From Gardnerella swidsinskii (lineage in GTDB: Bacteria; Actinomycetota; Actinomycetes; Actinomycetales; Bifidobacteriaceae), in the NCBI RefSeq assembly GCF_003397705.1, contig NZ_QJVB01000003.1:1-64000 (forward strand): a stretch of DNA of 64,000 nt. Direction: 5' to 3'. Positions 1 to 8,233 of this stretch are shown here, in pieces. Below the pieces are notes generated by a model. It saw only the letters and a program-made list of their open reading frames with translations. It did not search any database and was not told the origin of the DNA. Numbering within the stretch: the first letter of the stretch is position 1; every line of letters begins with the position of its first letter. The translations under genes were made by a program, and so were the position numbers.

Positions 1-173
1 AAAGATTTTGGCAGCTGGCATGAGTTTGTGATAGCTAAAACCGAAATTTTTCCGGGATAACAACCACCATTTTGAAGGAGAGTATGTTTATGAAGTTCAA
101 ACGAACGTCATATCTGACTCGTTTAGCAGCGTTAGGCGTGGCTGCGGCGACGCTTATGGTGCCGCTTGGTACA
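1..173. repeat. Direct repeat, copy 1 (leader and signal-peptide start of S8 protease 1)
   Basis: Matches 8061-8233 at an offset of 8060. The first 130 bases are identical, and only three substitutions occur up to 173. The repeat covers the untranslated leader, the Shine-Dalgarno and the signal-peptide codons. The promoter of this copy lies before the window start. Confidence 0.95.
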
Positions 174-3100
174 GTTCCTGCGGCATTTGCAAAAAATGAT
201 AATGAAACTAAAAAAGATGGGAATGCACTTGTCTCTAAGATGCTTGATTCATCTTTAAAAGATAATAGTGAGATTAAGTCTATAGAAGATTTACGCCATG
301 TTAATCCAACTCTTGCTAAAGCTTTTGAGAATTACAGTAAAAAAGATCAATTTAATAAAAATTCAAATGCTCAAGTGACTGTTGTTGTTACGTTGAAAAA
401 TAATCATCCGAAACTCACGAATTATGACGAAAAAGCCAACATTCATGAGCAGAATGTTTTAATTAACCGCGTAAAGTCAAAGTACAATATGACGGTTCGT
501 CGCCAAGTTGGTTATTTAATGAGTGCTTTTGAAGCTACTCTCCCTGAAAAACACGTTCAAGATTTGAAACGTGAGCCAGGTGTAGTTTCTGTCGCAAAAG
601 AACGTTTATATCATCCAATGGAAAATACTGCACGTAATTTGCAAGGTGTGCAAGCTGCGTTTAAAAAATATCATCTTGATGGCACTGGTATGTTGGTTTC
701 CATCATCGATACGGGCATAGATCCAACTCACCAAGATATGAAGCTTGATGCTTCAGCTAAGACGCATCTTCGATTACAACCAACAGGTAAAGGCAACACT
801 ACTGACAAAGTGCCTGCAGGTTTCAATTACGCTGATGAAAATACTAATTTCACAGATTCGGGTGCGGAACAGCACGGTATGCACGTTGCCGGTATTGTGG
901 CTGCTAACGGCGATGAGACTGGTGCTCCTGCATCTGAACATAATCGTGTTGATGGCATAGCTCCAAACGCTCAGCTGCTTGCTATGAAAGTATTCTCAAA
1001 CGTGCCGGGTTCGCATGGTGCTCGTGATGTTGATATTGTTGCTGCAATCGAGGATTCTGTAAAGCTTGGTGCTGATGTTATTAACATGTCTCTCGGATCA
1101 GATAACGGTTTTGGTGGAACTTCTAATGCTACATCTCTCGCTTTAAAGAAGGCTCACGAAGCTGGTGTGCTTCCAGTTATTTCTGCAGGAAACTCCGGCT
1201 TGAACTTCTCTGAAAGTGGTGGCATAGACGATGTTCTAGGTAAGTGGGATGATGCAACTCTTGGTTCACCATCTTCTTATCCTTCTGCTTTCAGCGTTGC
1301 TTCTGTAGAAAATTCAAATATTACTCAGCAGTCTGCAAATTGGGTTGGAAAAGATGGCAAGTCACATACTTTGCCGTACAGCTATTCTATTGGTTCTTTA
1401 ACGGATGCACTATCTCAGCATGAACTTGTGGATGCTAAAAAAGCTACTAAAGCTGATGTTAAAGATCTTGATCTTACAGGTAAATATGCTCTCGTAGAAC
1501 GTGGCGATATCAGTTTTACTGAAAAGTTTAATAATGCGATTTCTAAAGGTGCTAAAGGTGTGATTGTTTACAATCACGACAAGGATTCATCCTTATTCAT
1601 AGGAATGGGTGGATTGGACAAAATCAAAGGTTGCTTTGGTGCGTCTATTCCTCGTTCTTATGCATTAGAAATTAAAAAAGCATTAGATAATGGTGAGAAA
1701 GTAAAGATTGCTTTCACTGAACAATTCGTTACTATCGCCAATCCGGATGATGGGAAGCCTTCTAGCTTTACTTCTTGGGGTCCAACTCCAGAATTTGATT
1801 TTAAACCTCAAATTGCTGGTATCGGTGGTAATGTTTGGTCTACGCAGAATGGAAATAAGTACACCAGCATGTCTGGTACTTCCATGGCTGCTCCAAACGT
1901 TTCCGGTCTTTCAGCGTTGGTGATGGAAAGCTATAAGAAGCGTTTCCCTGATCTTAAAAAGTCTGAAATGGCTACTCGTGTAAGCCAAGCATTAATGAAT
2001 ACAGCAAGTATTATTGGACATAAAGATTCTGCAGATAGTAAGCAGATTCCGTATGCTCCTCGTCAGGTTGGCGCAGGTTTAGCGCAGGTTAATAAAGCTG
2101 TTGCTACTAACGTGATTGCAACAGTCAACGGCAATTCGTACGTTGCTCTTAAAAACGTGAATGCTGATCGCAACTTTACAGTTACTTTGCATAATTATGG
2201 TAAGAATCCAGTAAAATTTGCTGTCCCAGATCAGGATGTTGTAAATGAGTCTAATGAGGCAAATAAAGATACAGTAACCTCTATTAGTGATACTGAAACG
2301 TTGCAATCAAAAACGCGTGAAGTTACGGTAAAGCCTGGCAAAACCGCTGATGTTAAGTTTACGTTAAGCCCAAATCGTTCTAAAGGCAATCATTATATTG
2401 AAGGTTGGGCGCGATTTGAATCGCTTACTGATACTCAGCCAGATGTTTCTGTGCCATATCTTGGCTTTGTTGGCGATTGGAACGATGAACCTATAATGGT
2501 AAAACCGGGAGAAAGCTATAGTGCAAGCCATAGTGATCTTACGACATCATTGCTTTCTGTAGCTGGTTTTATGGGTAAACTTCCGGTTAATAATGAAACG
2601 AAGCCTTATGTACTTGGCGAATTTTCACCTGCAAATAGAGATGGCTGGATGGATTATGTTGTTCCATCTATGGCTATATTCCGCGGTGCATCTGAAGTAA
2701 AATATTCTGTGTTGGATTCACATAATAAAACTAAGATTGTTCTTGGAACAGAACACAACGTGAATCGTTCTACTATTTCTAATGTTGGAGCAACCGATGG
2801 CTTAGCCGGAAATTTTGACGGGTCTGTGTGGAATCCAAAAACAAGTAGATTTGAAATTCTTCCTGACGGATGGTACACGTATCGTATTCAAGCTCGCTTA
2901 GGAGATAAGTTTGATTGGCAAACTTATGACATGAAGGTAGCAATCGATAATCATGGACCTAAAGTCACAGTATCTGATCGTGATGCTAACGGCAATGTGA
3001 AGATTGTTATTAGTGATGAGTTAAGCCCTGATCCTGGCGTACCAACTATTCATCTTCCTGGTGTAAAGGATGCCTTGAACTATGGTGATGAAGACACTCA

Positions 3101-6100
3101 ATGCCCGTTGAATGAAGCAACTCGTACGCGAGTGTGCAAGACTATTCACATTGGTAATGAAGCTCAATACATAGATGTGCTTGTTCGAGACAATGCTATG
3201 AATTCAACTGAGGTTAAAAAGGTATTCGACACATATGCTGTGAAGAAACCGGATGGTTCAGAAGAATCTAAGAAGAACAAGAAGTTTATTATTCCAAATG
3301 AACAAAAACTTACTTCTCAACAAATTAAAGCTAATGCTCTAGAAGAAAGTAAGACCGACCCAGATATTAATGGTAAGTTCTATCTTGAGGGATATCTCAC
3401 TAAAGATGTTGCTTCTATAAAAGCTTATGTGACTCCTGAAGGCGGTAAAAAGCAGGAAGTCAAATTAGCTAAAAAGCGCAAGGGTGAGAATACTTTCTAT
3501 GCGTTTGTGCCACTGAAAAATGGTGAAAATACTGTGATGCTTAAAGCTTTTGATAGTAAGGGTGACCGTATTGGCAATAAGAAACTTGTTTTAAAGTTTA
3601 ATGCACAAACACCTAAGATTACTGTTGATGGTCTTGACAACAAGGGTAATTTGCCTGTAAGTGCAGATGGTAAAGTAACAATTGCTGGTAAAGTAACTGA
3701 TACTCCTGGAGATACTGTAAAGCTAACGCTTAATTATCAAAAGGCTGCTGACAACACTACTGCAGCTAATGCAGTTGCTGGTTCTGTGAACAATCATGCT
3801 TCTGGTTCTGCCTCTGAATCTACTACTAAAGCTGTTTCTGGTGCTAATACAACTTCAGCAGCGAATATTAATGCAAATGTGAAGCAAGCAGATACAGCTG
3901 CAGCTAGTAAAGAAACTGAAGAAGTGGTAACTGTTGGCAAAGACGGTAACTTCAAAACAGTTATTACTCCTGCCGCTAAAGCTGTTATGGTAACTCTTGT
4001 AGCTACTGATTCTGCTGAAAACACTACAACTATAGGTTTGGCTCTCGCTGGTCGTTCAACTCCTACGCCTAAACCTACAGCTGCAACAAAAGATTTCATG
4101 CTTACTAACGCTGGACCTATGGGTTCTTATACTTGGTTAATTCATAAGAAGAATTATGGTCCAGACGTTATTGGCTCTGATTACTTTGTTGCTCAAGGTG
4201 ATGTGAGTTCCAAGGTGACTAGTGTGGTGTTTACTCCAGCTTCGCGTTTTGATGCTACAACTAAAAATCTTGTAACTCCAAACCCATTGCGTGCTGAAAT
4301 TAAGAACGGAAAGTTTAGTGTGAAGCTTCCAATGCATCCGGGTATAAATGATTTCCGCTTGCAGGTGAACACTAAACCAACTGACGAAGATGCTGATGAA
4401 GACGATGAAACGAATGTAATCGATACTCCTGCAGCATTCTACTTCGACATTACGTCTCCAACAGCACATTTCGATACTCCAAAACTGTATGGTCACACGT
4501 TGTTCACCAATCGTGACACAGTGACTTTCAGTGGAAATGTATCGGATGATGCTTTCGGTCAAAGTTTGCGAATTAACAACGATTCCGTTGGTGATTTCTA
4601 CACTTTGGATACGAATGGTAAAGAAACAACTCGTCGCCAATTCTCAACTGACATTCCAGTAGACAATGGTGATAAGTTGCTGCTGCACTTAAGTGATCAG
4701 GTTGAATCTCATTTACTTGGTGTGATTCCAGTTGTTCTTGATGAAGTTGATCCTACTGTTGAAGCAGGTTTGGCTGAAGGTGAAGAAATTACTGATGGTC
4801 ACGAAATTACTGTTAAAGCAACAGATGATAATTTGAAGTCTTTGCGCGTTATGGTTGATGGTCATCCAGTAGCATATACAGAAAATTATCTTCCAACTAC
4901 AGCAGTAGAGGACACATTAGTGGATGTTTCTAAGGTTAACGATAATCCAACTCCAGATAAGCCAGGTTCTACAACATTAACGTTGAAGATTCCTACTAAG
5001 AAGTTGACTGATGGTTCTCACACTATCACCATTGAGGCGACCGATTTTGCCGGTAATACAGCAAGCGCCACAAGTGATAATGCAAAGGGAGCTACTGCAT
5101 ATACATTCAAAGTGAAGCATGGTGTGAAACCTGGCGAGGATCCGTCTAAGCCTGGTCAAGATTCAAAGAAGCCTGGCGAGGATCCGTCTAAGCCAAGTAA
5201 ACCAGGAACTAAGAATGAATCAACTCAAACTGATTCTGCCCCAATTCCTCCTGCTTCTACAGAAAAGATCCTAAAGTCTCTTGCTGGCTTAGAAACCAAG
5301 AATGTTACAGCTGGAAAGGAAGTAAAGATTTATGTTTCTGGACAGCCTAAAGCTTTGAAGGAAGCCAAAGCCGATGCTCGCATGTATGCGTTCATTTACT
5401 CTGATCCTAAGGATCTTAAGGGTGAAGATGGTCATGAATATGTGACAGTGCGTACTGGTGAGAACGGTAAGTACTATTTCAAGGCTTTGATTCCTAGCGG
5501 ATATTCAGGTAAGCACACAATCTTACTTATGGATGCAAATGGTAACCAGATTGCTTCTGGAGAGGTATCTGTATCTTCCTCTGCTTCTTCTGATAGTGGC
5601 AGCCAAACTGATTCTGATAATAAGAATAATCAGAACCAGAATGGTAGCGGTAATGTTGGTAATACTGGCAACTCTGGTAATACTGGTAATAGCGAAGGTG
5701 GAAGCACGGGCCACGGTAACGGTAGTGGCAACAACGGTGGCAGCACTAGCGGTAATGCAAGCGGTAATACTAGCGGTAATACTAGCGGTAATGCCAGCGG
5801 TGATACCAACAATAATAGCCGCGGTGGTAATCATGGCGGTAGCCACAGCTCTAACCACGGCGGTAATCATGGTGGAAAATCCTTTACTACTGGAGGTAAT
5901 TCCAGTAATAATTCGGAGTCGTCCTCAAAGGATGATGCGGATTCTACTAATGCGGGCGCATCCGCTGCATCCGGCGATGCCGCTGCCAATGGCAACGCAA
6001 GTTCTTCCAATGGCAACGCAGGTGCTGCATCTGGCAACGCTGCTGCAAAGCAGAAGGCTGCTGAAAAGGAGCAGGCTGACGCTAAGTCTGCCGCCAAGAA

Positions 6101-6227
6101 GATGACTTCTGATTTGGCGATGACTGGTAGCAGTGTGATTGGCATGGTTGTGACGTTTATGGTATTGCTTGCAAGCGGTGCTGTAACGTTTAAAACTCGC
6201 CGCCATCATACGCACACAAGCAAGTAA
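90..6227 (+). CDS. Cell-wall-anchored S8 subtilisin-like serine protease (C5a-peptidase/lactocepin type), copy 1
   Basis: A secreted, sortase-anchored giant protease of 2045 aa. The ATG at 90 is chosen because GAAGGAG (74-80) sits 9 nt upstream; the TTG at 72 and the ATG at 84 are badly spaced. In order: signal peptide (residues 1 to about 32), I9-like propeptide (about 96-177), and a catalytic domain with Asp207 (IIDTGID), His262 (QHGMHVAG) and Ser598 (SGTSMAAP). A PA-type insert lies at about 446-542, and an Fn3-like domain starts near 675 (NVIATVNGN). Repeated beta-type modules and a Lys/Pro linker follow, then a Gly/Asn/Ser-rich low-complexity spacer. The end is LAMTG (2009-2013), a hydrophobic helix and a basic tail. 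LAMTG is a non-canonical LPXTG-type signal. Likely roles are host-protein or peptide cleavage at the surface; the substrate cannot be read from the sequence. Paralogue of the gene at 8150. Confidence 0.93.
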   Translation: MKFKRTSYLTRLAALGVAAATLMVPLGTVPAAFAKNDNETKKDGNALVSKMLDSSLKDNSEIKSIEDLRHVNPTLAKAFENYSKKDQFNKNSNAQVTVVVTLKNNHPKLTNYDEKANIHEQNVLINRVKSKYNMTVRRQVGYLMSAFEATLPEKHVQDLKREPGVVSVAKERLYHPMENTARNLQGVQAAFKKYHLDGTGMLVSIIDTGIDPTHQDMKLDASAKTHLRLQPTGKGNTTDKVPAGFNYADENTNFTDSGAEQHGMHVAGIVAANGDETGAPASEHNRVDGIAPNAQLLAMKVFSNVPGSHGARDVDIVAAIEDSVKLGADVINMSLGSDNGFGGTSNATSLALKKAHEAGVLPVISAGNSGLNFSESGGIDDVLGKWDDATLGSPSSYPSAFSVASVENSNITQQSANWVGKDGKSHTLPYSYSIGSLTDALSQHELVDAKKATKADVKDLDLTGKYALVERGDISFTEKFNNAISKGAKGVIVYNHDKDSSLFIGMGGLDKIKGCFGASIPRSYALEIKKALDNGEKVKIAFTEQFVTIANPDDGKPSSFTSWGPTPEFDFKPQIAGIGGNVWSTQNGNKYTSMSGTSMAAPNVSGLSALVMESYKKRFPDLKKSEMATRVSQALMNTASIIGHKDSADSKQIPYAPRQVGAGLAQVNKAVATNVIATVNGNSYVALKNVNADRNFTVTLHNYGKNPVKFAVPDQDVVNESNEANKDTVTSISDTETLQSKTREVTVKPGKTADVKFTLSPNRSKGNHYIEGWARFESLTDTQPDVSVPYLGFVGDWNDEPIMVKPGESYSASHSDLTTSLLSVAGFMGKLPVNNETKPYVLGEFSPANRDGWMDYVVPSMAIFRGASEVKYSVLDSHNKTKIVLGTEHNVNRSTISNVGATDGLAGNFDGSVWNPKTSRFEILPDGWYTYRIQARLGDKFDWQTYDMKVAIDNHGPKVTVSDRDANGNVKIVISDELSPDPGVPTIHLPGVKDALNYGDEDTQCPLNEATRTRVCKTIHIGNEAQYIDVLVRDNAMNSTEVKKVFDTYAVKKPDGSEESKKNKKFIIPNEQKLTSQQIKANALEESKTDPDINGKFYLEGYLTKDVASIKAYVTPEGGKKQEVKLAKKRKGENTFYAFVPLKNGENTVMLKAFDSKGDRIGNKKLVLKFNAQTPKITVDGLDNKGNLPVSADGKVTIAGKVTDTPGDTVKLTLNYQKAADNTTAANAVAGSVNNHASGSASESTTKAVSGANTTSAANINANVKQADTAAASKETEEVVTVGKDGNFKTVITPAAKAVMVTLVATDSAENTTTIGLALAGRSTPTPKPTAATKDFMLTNAGPMGSYTWLIHKKNYGPDVIGSDYFVAQGDVSSKVTSVVFTPASRFDATTKNLVTPNPLRAEIKNGKFSVKLPMHPGINDFRLQVNTKPTDEDADEDDETNVIDTPAAFYFDITSPTAHFDTPKLYGHTLFTNRDTVTFSGNVSDDAFGQSLRINNDSVGDFYTLDTNGKETTRRQFSTDIPVDNGDKLLLHLSDQVESHLLGVIPVVLDEVDPTVEAGLAEGEEITDGHEITVKATDDNLKSLRVMVDGHPVAYTENYLPTTAVEDTLVDVSKVNDNPTPDKPGSTTLTLKIPTKKLTDGSHTITIEATDFAGNTASATSDNAKGATAYTFKVKHGVKPGEDPSKPGQDSKKPGEDPSKPSKPGTKNESTQTDSAPIPPASTEKILKSLAGLETKNVTAGKEVKIYVSGQPKALKEAKADARMYAFIYSDPKDLKGEDGHEYVTVRTGENGKYYFKALIPSGYSGKHTILLMDANGNQIASGEVSVSSSASSDSGSQTDSDNKNNQNQNGSGNVGNTGNSGNTGNSEGGSTGHGNGSGNNGGSTSGNASGNTSGNTSGNASGDTNNNSRGGNHGGSHSSNHGGNHGGKSFTTGGNSSNNSESSSKDDADSTNAGASAASGDAAANGNASSSNGNAGAASGNAAAKQKAAEKEQADAKSAAKKMTSDLAMTGSSVIGMVVTFMVLLASGAVTFKTRRHHTHTSK

Positions 6228-6259
6228 ATAAACAAAATAAGTAAATAACATAAATAAAC

Positions 6260-6305
6260 AAAGAGCACTTTTCATCTTCTAGTAAGATGGGAGTGCTCTT
6301 TTTGT
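6260..6305 (+). terminator. Rho-independent terminator of S8 protease 1
   Basis: A long interrupted hairpin. The outer stem AAGAGCACT/AGTGCTCTT (6261-6269 and 6292-6300) encloses the inner stem CATCTT/AAGATG and is followed by TTTTTG. A near copy ends the paralogous gene at 13820-13860. Confidence 0.85.
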
Positions 6306-6390
6306 ATGTAATATATTTTGGAGAATAATCCATAGTTTGTTTTACATATTAATTTGCTTCATCATTCATTCACGTGGATACTCGTTCGCT

Positions 6391-6477
6391 CTCCAAATGC
6401 GAGACAAGTTCCCCGTATTTGGAGCAAAACACAACCTAAAACCCTCCAAATGTGAGAAACTTTCCTCGCTTTTGGAG
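6391..6477. repeat. Two tandem 34-nt palindromic units (CTCCAAAT...TTTGGAG)
   Basis: Unit 1 is 6391-6424 and unit 2 is 6444-6477. Each starts CTCCAAATG(C/T)GAGA and ends in TTTGGAG, so each can fold into a hairpin. They are separated by 19 nt. They do not code and lack a T-run; they look like dispersed extragenic palindromes. Confidence 0.7.
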
Positions 6478-6522
6478 TACCACACAAACCTACGTTTAGT
6501 AAACCCACCATCCAAAAACAAC

Positions 6523-6582
6523 TGAGCTCTTGTTCTAAACAAACAAGAGCTCAATGAAATCACGTGTAGGAGCAACCTACAC
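6523..6582. other. Pair of hairpins upstream of the first Abi gene
   Basis: TGAGCTCTTGTT (6523-6534) pairs perfectly with AACAAGAGCTCA (6542-6553). Then GTGTAGG (6564-6570) pairs with CCTACAC (6576-6582) around a 5-nt loop. There is no U-tract and no consensus promoter directly upstream. This could be a terminator relic, a dispersed palindrome, or a structured RNA linked to the Abi gene 87 nt downstream. Confidence 0.5.
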
Positions 6583-6668
6583 AGGTAAATTAGAGTCTAC
6601 CACATCCCCTTAGAATTTGCGTTTGTCATGTTATATTTCGTGGCGAATGTCAAACTAAATGTGCAATA

Positions 6669-7427
6669 ATGTACAATATTTTCATGTCTGCTAATACATT
6701 TTTTACTTTGCAAGAAGCGCAACAATTTTGTGGCGTGGCTAGATTTAATCGTTATATGCGCGATGCAAATAATGATTTAGGTACAGCTATGCTTATATGC
6801 AAATCGAATCATGAATTAGCAGGAATATTGCATGAGCAGATTGGATACGTAGAAATATGCGTGCGTAATTCAATTGATTTAGAACTTCGTAAACTTGCGT
6901 TGAAAGAAAAGCAAAATGAGGAATGGACCAATCCTCTGTATACGCCAGATTTGGTTAAAGATTTGATTGAAAATCAAATCAAGCAAGCGAGAGAAATTGC
7001 AGTTCACTCGCATGATGGTAGAAGCGTAAATCATGATGACATTTTATCTAAACTCATGTGGGGAACATGGGTAAAGCTTGTTGGATCTTCGGAAACAAAA
7101 AATAGCAATCGCATTCAACAAAAACTTTGGAAAGATGCTGTAGGCAATGCGTTTCCATTTGTGAACTGTTCAAAAATGAATAAAGAGTACGATGAGGATA
7201 GAAGAATAATAGCAAAAAATCTTATTTATATTAAAGAGATTAGGAATAAAGCAGCTCATTTTGATAATTTATATAACATAGCTAGGGGAAAGAGGAATCT
7301 TACGAACGCACTGTTTACGCTACTTCATGCGGTTAATAAGTCGTTTACAACTGGATGGATTGATCCCTCAAAAATACGTAAAGCTGCTAATAAATATTTG
7401 GAACTGATGATTGGTGTTGATGATTAA
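6669..7427 (+). CDS. Abi-like (abortive infection) HEPN-type protein, small
   Basis: 252 aa, resembling Abi-like family proteins annotated in bifidobacteria. It is helical and lacks membrane segments. A HEPN RNase-type motif RNKAAH is visible at Arg192-His197, near the C-terminus as expected. HEPN proteins with R-x4-6-H typically cleave RNA; the target is unknown. The start is uncertain: ATG 6669 or ATG 6684, neither with a good Shine-Dalgarno. An extended -10 (TGTTATATT, 6629-6637) with a weak -35 lies 30 nt upstream. The gene sits alone between two duplicated surface protease genes, with A+T-rich codon use, which suggests insertion by transfer. The family call is by recognition; the defence role is inference. 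Confidence 0.7.
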   Translation: MYNIFMSANTFFTLQEAQQFCGVARFNRYMRDANNDLGTAMLICKSNHELAGILHEQIGYVEICVRNSIDLELRKLALKEKQNEEWTNPLYTPDLVKDLIENQIKQAREIAVHSHDGRSVNHDDILSKLMWGTWVKLVGSSETKNSNRIQQKLWKDAVGNAFPFVNCSKMNKEYDEDRRIIAKNLIYIKEIRNKAAHFDNLYNIARGKRNLTNALFTLLHAVNKSFTTGWIDPSKIRKAANKYLELMIGVDD

Positions 7428-7449
7428 TACTGATGATTGGTGTTGATGA
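7404..7449. repeat. 20-bp perfect direct repeat across the Abi gene stop codon
   Basis: CTGATGATTGGTGTTGATGA occurs at 7404-7423 and again at 7430-7449, a 26-bp period. The first copy encodes the last residues before the TAA at 7425-7427. It is probably a small tandem duplication. Confidence 0.8.
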
Positions 7450-7471
7450 AGTAAACGGTATGAAAGCAAAT

Positions 7472-7503
7472 GCGTAAGTTGCGCGAACTGCCTGCCTGAG
7501 CGC
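7472..7503 (+). pseudogene. Probable remnant of a sortase 3' end
   Basis: Matches 14959-14990, the last codons and stop of the sortase gene downstream of protease 2, at 29 of 32 positions (it would read RKLRELPA and stop). Both copies continue into a GCAATGC string. Its position after protease 1 mirrors that of the intact-length sortase after protease 2. No other sortase sequence is seen here. A shared dispersed repeat is the alternative explanation. Confidence 0.45.
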
Positions 7504-7520
7504 GCGCAATGCTGCGCTCA
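7497..7520. repeat. Palindrome with a GCGCAATGC loop
   Basis: TGAGCGC (7497-7503) pairs with GCGCTCA (7514-7520) around GCGCAATGCT. The loop is nearly the same as that of the hairpin at 23041-23074 (GCACAATGCA) although the arms differ, so the two probably belong to one palindrome family. Confidence 0.55.
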
Positions 7521-7946
7521 AGCAAGTCGTCGCGCCCGTGTTTGGAGGTCTTTGGTGGGTTTTTGCTCAAATCGAGGTAACGCTCTCACCGTGTAAAGTT
7601 TCGGTCAGTTGCGCATATCGTCGGTTGGCTGAAAAATTTACGGTTTATATTGCACAACGCACTAACATTAGTTGGTAAACCAGCAATATTTTTTTAAAAA
7701 ACATTGTCAAAATGCAAGGTTGTTAAAAAATTCTGTAAATTATATGTTAACTACAGATTTTTTACATGTTACTTGTGGAAAAGTGTTTGCGAGGAAATGG
7801 CGTAATTTAGCCATTTTTTCTATCCTAAATACAAATTTTTCAAATTTTATTTGCTAAATTAACAAGTTAAAAAAATTTTTTCTCTTTAAACAAGTGCTAG
7901 AGTATATGAAAAATATTTTGTTGCACTTGCAAAAATACACCATTAT
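7521..7946. other. Intergenic, A+T-rich, no gene seen
   Basis: Holds one GTGTAAAGTTT motif (7591-7601) followed by CGGTCAG, a single unit of the intergenic family also found near 31640-31785 and 35508-35605. From 7660 onward it is a long A+T-rich tract with no convincing coding potential. Confidence 0.5.
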
Positions 7947-7975
7947 TTGCTGTTTGCATGGGGGGGGGGTATATC
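7947..7975 (+). promoter_or_regulatory. Candidate promoter of S8 protease 2 with a G10 tract in the spacer
   Basis: TTGCTG (7947-7952) and TATATC (7970-7975) are exactly 17 nt apart, and the last ten spacer bases (7960-7969) are all G. The leader would then be about 170 nt. Each gain or loss of a G would change the spacer length. The promoter is inferred; the G tract is seen directly. Confidence 0.4.
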
Positions 7976-8035
7976 TCTTATGCGATATTTAGCGGAAATG
8001 ATTCAAACCAGAGTAACAAAAATATTTACACCCGC

Positions 8036-8079
8036 ATGAAAAATTTTGGCAGCCAGTATGAAAGATTTTGGCAGCTGGC
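8036..8079. repeat. Two tandem 22-bp repeats in the leader of S8 protease 2
   Basis: The units at 8036-8057 and 8058-8079 share ATGAAA(A/G)ATTTTGGCAGC and differ at four positions. At the window start only most of the second unit's counterpart is visible. Confidence 0.8.
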
Positions 8080-8233
8080 ATGAGTTTGTGATAGCTAAAA
8101 CCGAAATTTTTCCGGGATAACAACCACCATTTTGAAGGAGAGTATGTTTATGAAGTTCAAACGAACGTCATATCTGACTCGTTTAGCAGCATTAGGCGTG
8201 GCTGCGGCGGCGCTTATGGTACCGCTTGGTACA
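8061..8233. repeat. Direct repeat, copy 2 (leader and signal-peptide start of S8 protease 2)
   Basis: Counterpart of 1-173, identical over its first 130 bases. Recombination between the two copies would delete about 8 kb, including the first protease body and the Abi gene. Confidence 0.95.

Noticed and set aside
72-89. TTG start (72) for protease 1 and the equivalent at 8132
   Set aside because: These codons overlap the Shine-Dalgarno itself; ATG 90 and ATG 8150 are spaced correctly and begin a standard signal peptide.
4137-4640. 167-codon minus-strand frame inside protease 1
   Set aside because: Lies fully within the coding sequence of a clear protein, with no start signal.
5523-5870. Open frames in other phases over the Gly/Asn-rich spacer of protease 1
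   Set aside because: They arise from the repetitive GGTAAT/AGC codons of the real frame.
7672-7857. 61-codon open frame in the A+T-rich gap before protease 2
   Set aside because: No ribosome site, low-complexity product, and no recognisable motif.
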